From Weeksellaceae bacterium (GTDB lineage Bacteria > Bacteroidota > Bacteroidia > Flavobacteriales > Weeksellaceae): DNA of 6,249 nt. The position numbers were made by a program, and so were the translations under genes. Shown here in pieces: positions 5,192-6,249 of the stretch; positions within the stretch are counted from its first letter, which is position 1, and every line of letters starts with the position of its first letter. The stretch covers positions 1 to 6,249 of the forward strand of contig JAQVKJ010000089.1 of NCBI GenBank assembly GCA_028694715.1, in the 5' to 3' direction. The notes beneath the pieces were generated by a model. It worked only from the letters and a program-made list of their open reading frames with translations. It had not been told where the DNA came from and did not search any database.

Positions 5192-6249
5192 GGTTTTAAA
5201 TTGATTTTATCATTCAACCACCTCATAATCAATCCGGTGGCATTGGGTTTGTTTTGAATATACCGATGCCCTGCTTTGCCTCTTTCTTCTCTCATCACCT
5301 CATTGTGAATCAATTCATCCATCTTTCGGAAGAAATCATTTTTGTCGAAATAAGCCACGGCAGCACCCGAATAAACCAAATCTTTGGCCTCAAAATAATG
5401 TTTGTAATTCGGCCCAAAAATCAAAGGAACACCAAAAACAGCCGGTTCCAAAGTGTTGTGAACACCGGTTTTGGTGAAGCCACCGCCTACATAGGAAACA
5501 TCGGAATAGGCATAAATTTTGGTCAGCATGCCCACCGTATCCACAATCAGCACTTCGGCATTTTCCAATTCATTTTCATTCATTCGGGTATAGCGAACTG
5601 TCTTTTTCTTCAGTTTCGATATCAGTTGTTGAATTTGTTTTTCGTCAATATTGTGTGGTGCAAAAATCACTTTCCAGTCCGACGGAAGTTTGTGGTTGAT
5701 GTAATCCGCCAATATCATTTCGTCTTCCGGCCAACTGCTGCCTACGACGATTAAAGCTGAATTCCCTTTGAATTTTTCCACAAAATCCAATTGAGGTTCA
5801 GATTCAAAGATTTCCTTCACCCGGTCAAAACGGGTATCGCCCGAAACGGTGACTTGCTCAATATGAATCGAATGTAATCTTTTTTTGGAATCTTCATCCT
5901 GCACAAAAAAATGAGATATGCCCGAAATAACTTTTCTGAACCAACTACCATAACCTCTCAAAAACAAGCTGTCTTCTTTGATGACCGCCGAGATGACAAT
6001 CACCGGAATTCCTGCTTTTTGCAAGCGGTTCAGCAGATTGTACCAATATTCATATTTGACCAAAATCAAAATTTCGGGCTGCAGGATTTTGATCAGTTTT
6101 TTTGCATTTTTGGGAGTGTCCAGCGGCAGATAAAAAATATAATCTGCGCCTTTGTAATCTTTTTGAACTTCATAACCCGAAGGCGAAAAAAAACTCACCG
6201 CCAGTTTGTGATTCGGATAATCGGTTTTGATTTTTTCCATCACCGGCCG
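5188..6249 (-). CDS. waaA: 3-deoxy-D-manno-octulosonic acid (Kdo) transferase, GT30 family, N-terminus cut by window
   Basis: WaaA/KdtA transfers Kdo from CMP-Kdo to the lipid A precursor at the cytoplasmic face of the inner membrane, an essential step in most lipopolysaccharide makers. The visible frame gives 353 residues and opens with RPVMEKIK, the continuation of the family's GEFEQGRP motif, so the true start lies beyond the right edge and about 55-65 residues are missing, including the membrane anchor and catalytic Glu region. An ATG at 6240 or GTG at 6243 is therefore internal. Visible family blocks (numbered from R1): SPSGYE (22-27), LVKYEYWYNLL (63-73), VSGDTRFDRV (135-144), VVGSSWPEDE (168-177), FAPHNIDE (196-203), then VDTVGML and YVGGGFTKTGVHNTLEPAVF (253-272) with PLIFGPNY (275-282), the nucleotide-sugar-binding C-terminal lobe. 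The C-terminus is complete. The stop TGA overlaps the next gene's ATG. Whether it adds one Kdo or more cannot be read from sequence. Confidence 0.95.
   Translation of the reverse strand, partial: RPVMEKIKTDYPNHKLAVSFFSPSGYEVQKDYKGADYIFYLPLDTPKNAKKLIKILQPEILILVKYEYWYNLLNRLQKAGIPVIVISAVIKEDSLFLRGYGSWFRKVISGISHFFVQDEDSKKRLHSIHIEQVTVSGDTRFDRVKEIFESEPQLDFVEKFKGNSALIVVGSSWPEDEMILADYINHKLPSDWKVIFAPHNIDEKQIQQLISKLKKKTVRYTRMNENELENAEVLIVDTVGMLTKIYAYSDVSYVGGGFTKTGVHNTLEPAVFGVPLIFGPNYKHYFEAKDLVYSGAAVAYFDKNDFFRKMDELIHNEVMREERGKAGHRYIQNKPNATGLIMRWLNDKINLKP

Noticed and set aside
5254..5754. A 166-codon plus-strand open frame opposite waaA
   Set aside because: It is antisense to strongly conserved WaaA codons, has no recognisable motif and no promoter signal.
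6238..6243. GTG/ATG near 6240 as the start of waaA
   Set aside because: The frame is open to the window edge and the preceding residues RPV belong to the conserved GEFEQGRP motif, so the gene is truncated by the window rather than starting here.
1..6249. CRISPR arrays, tRNA, rRNA, transposase or integrase genes
   Set aside because: No regularly spaced identical repeats, cloverleaf-like segments or mobile-element proteins were found on either strand; the only long-range repetition is the TPR coding array.

Overview
The window looks like chromosomal DNA of a Bacteroidota member, probably Flavobacteriia or a close relative. The support is moderate to low GC, starts without Shine-Dalgarno sequences, a perfect TAnnTTTG promoter element, a WaaA of the Bacteroidota type (VKYEYW, GGGFTK..HNTLEP), a TPR/transmembrane/coiled-coil/HTH regulator of a kind common in that phylum, and a secreted M36-type metallopeptidase. 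This assignment rests on protein character and is an inference. All four genes lie on the minus strand, so transcription runs from right to left; both end genes are cut by the window edges.

In transcription order: (1) 6249-5188, Kdo transferase WaaA/KdtA, missing its N-terminus beyond the right edge. (2) 5191-4211, a 326-residue secreted protein of degenerate YD-like beta repeats; its ATG overlaps the waaA stop codon as ATGA, so the two are probably one translationally coupled unit. (3) A 177-base gap (4210-4034) with a weak hairpin and a good promoter for the next gene. (4) 4033-1874, a 719-residue one-component membrane regulator: signal peptide, ten 40-residue TPRs in exact register, one transmembrane helix, coiled coil and a LuxR-like HTH. 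(5) A 174-base gap (1873-1700) with two AT-rich hairpins after the regulator gene, then an 11-bp-spaced direct repeat and a palindrome in front of the next gene. (6) 1699-1, the first 566 residues of an M36 (fungalysin-like) zinc peptidase with signal peptide, FTP/PepSY propeptide, N-terminal part of the peptidase domain and an inserted PA domain; the zinc-binding HExxH would lie beyond the left edge.

The theme is the cell envelope: Kdo addition to lipid A, a coupled exported repeat protein, a sensor whose TPRs should lie in the periplasm and whose HTH should lie in the cytoplasm, and an exported peptidase. The most useful leads are the waaA/YD-protein coupling and the possibility that the regulator controls the adjacent peptidase gene through the repeated GTGACAA site. 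I see no mobile element, CRISPR array, tRNA or rRNA. I did not find a clear undescribed multi-gene system.
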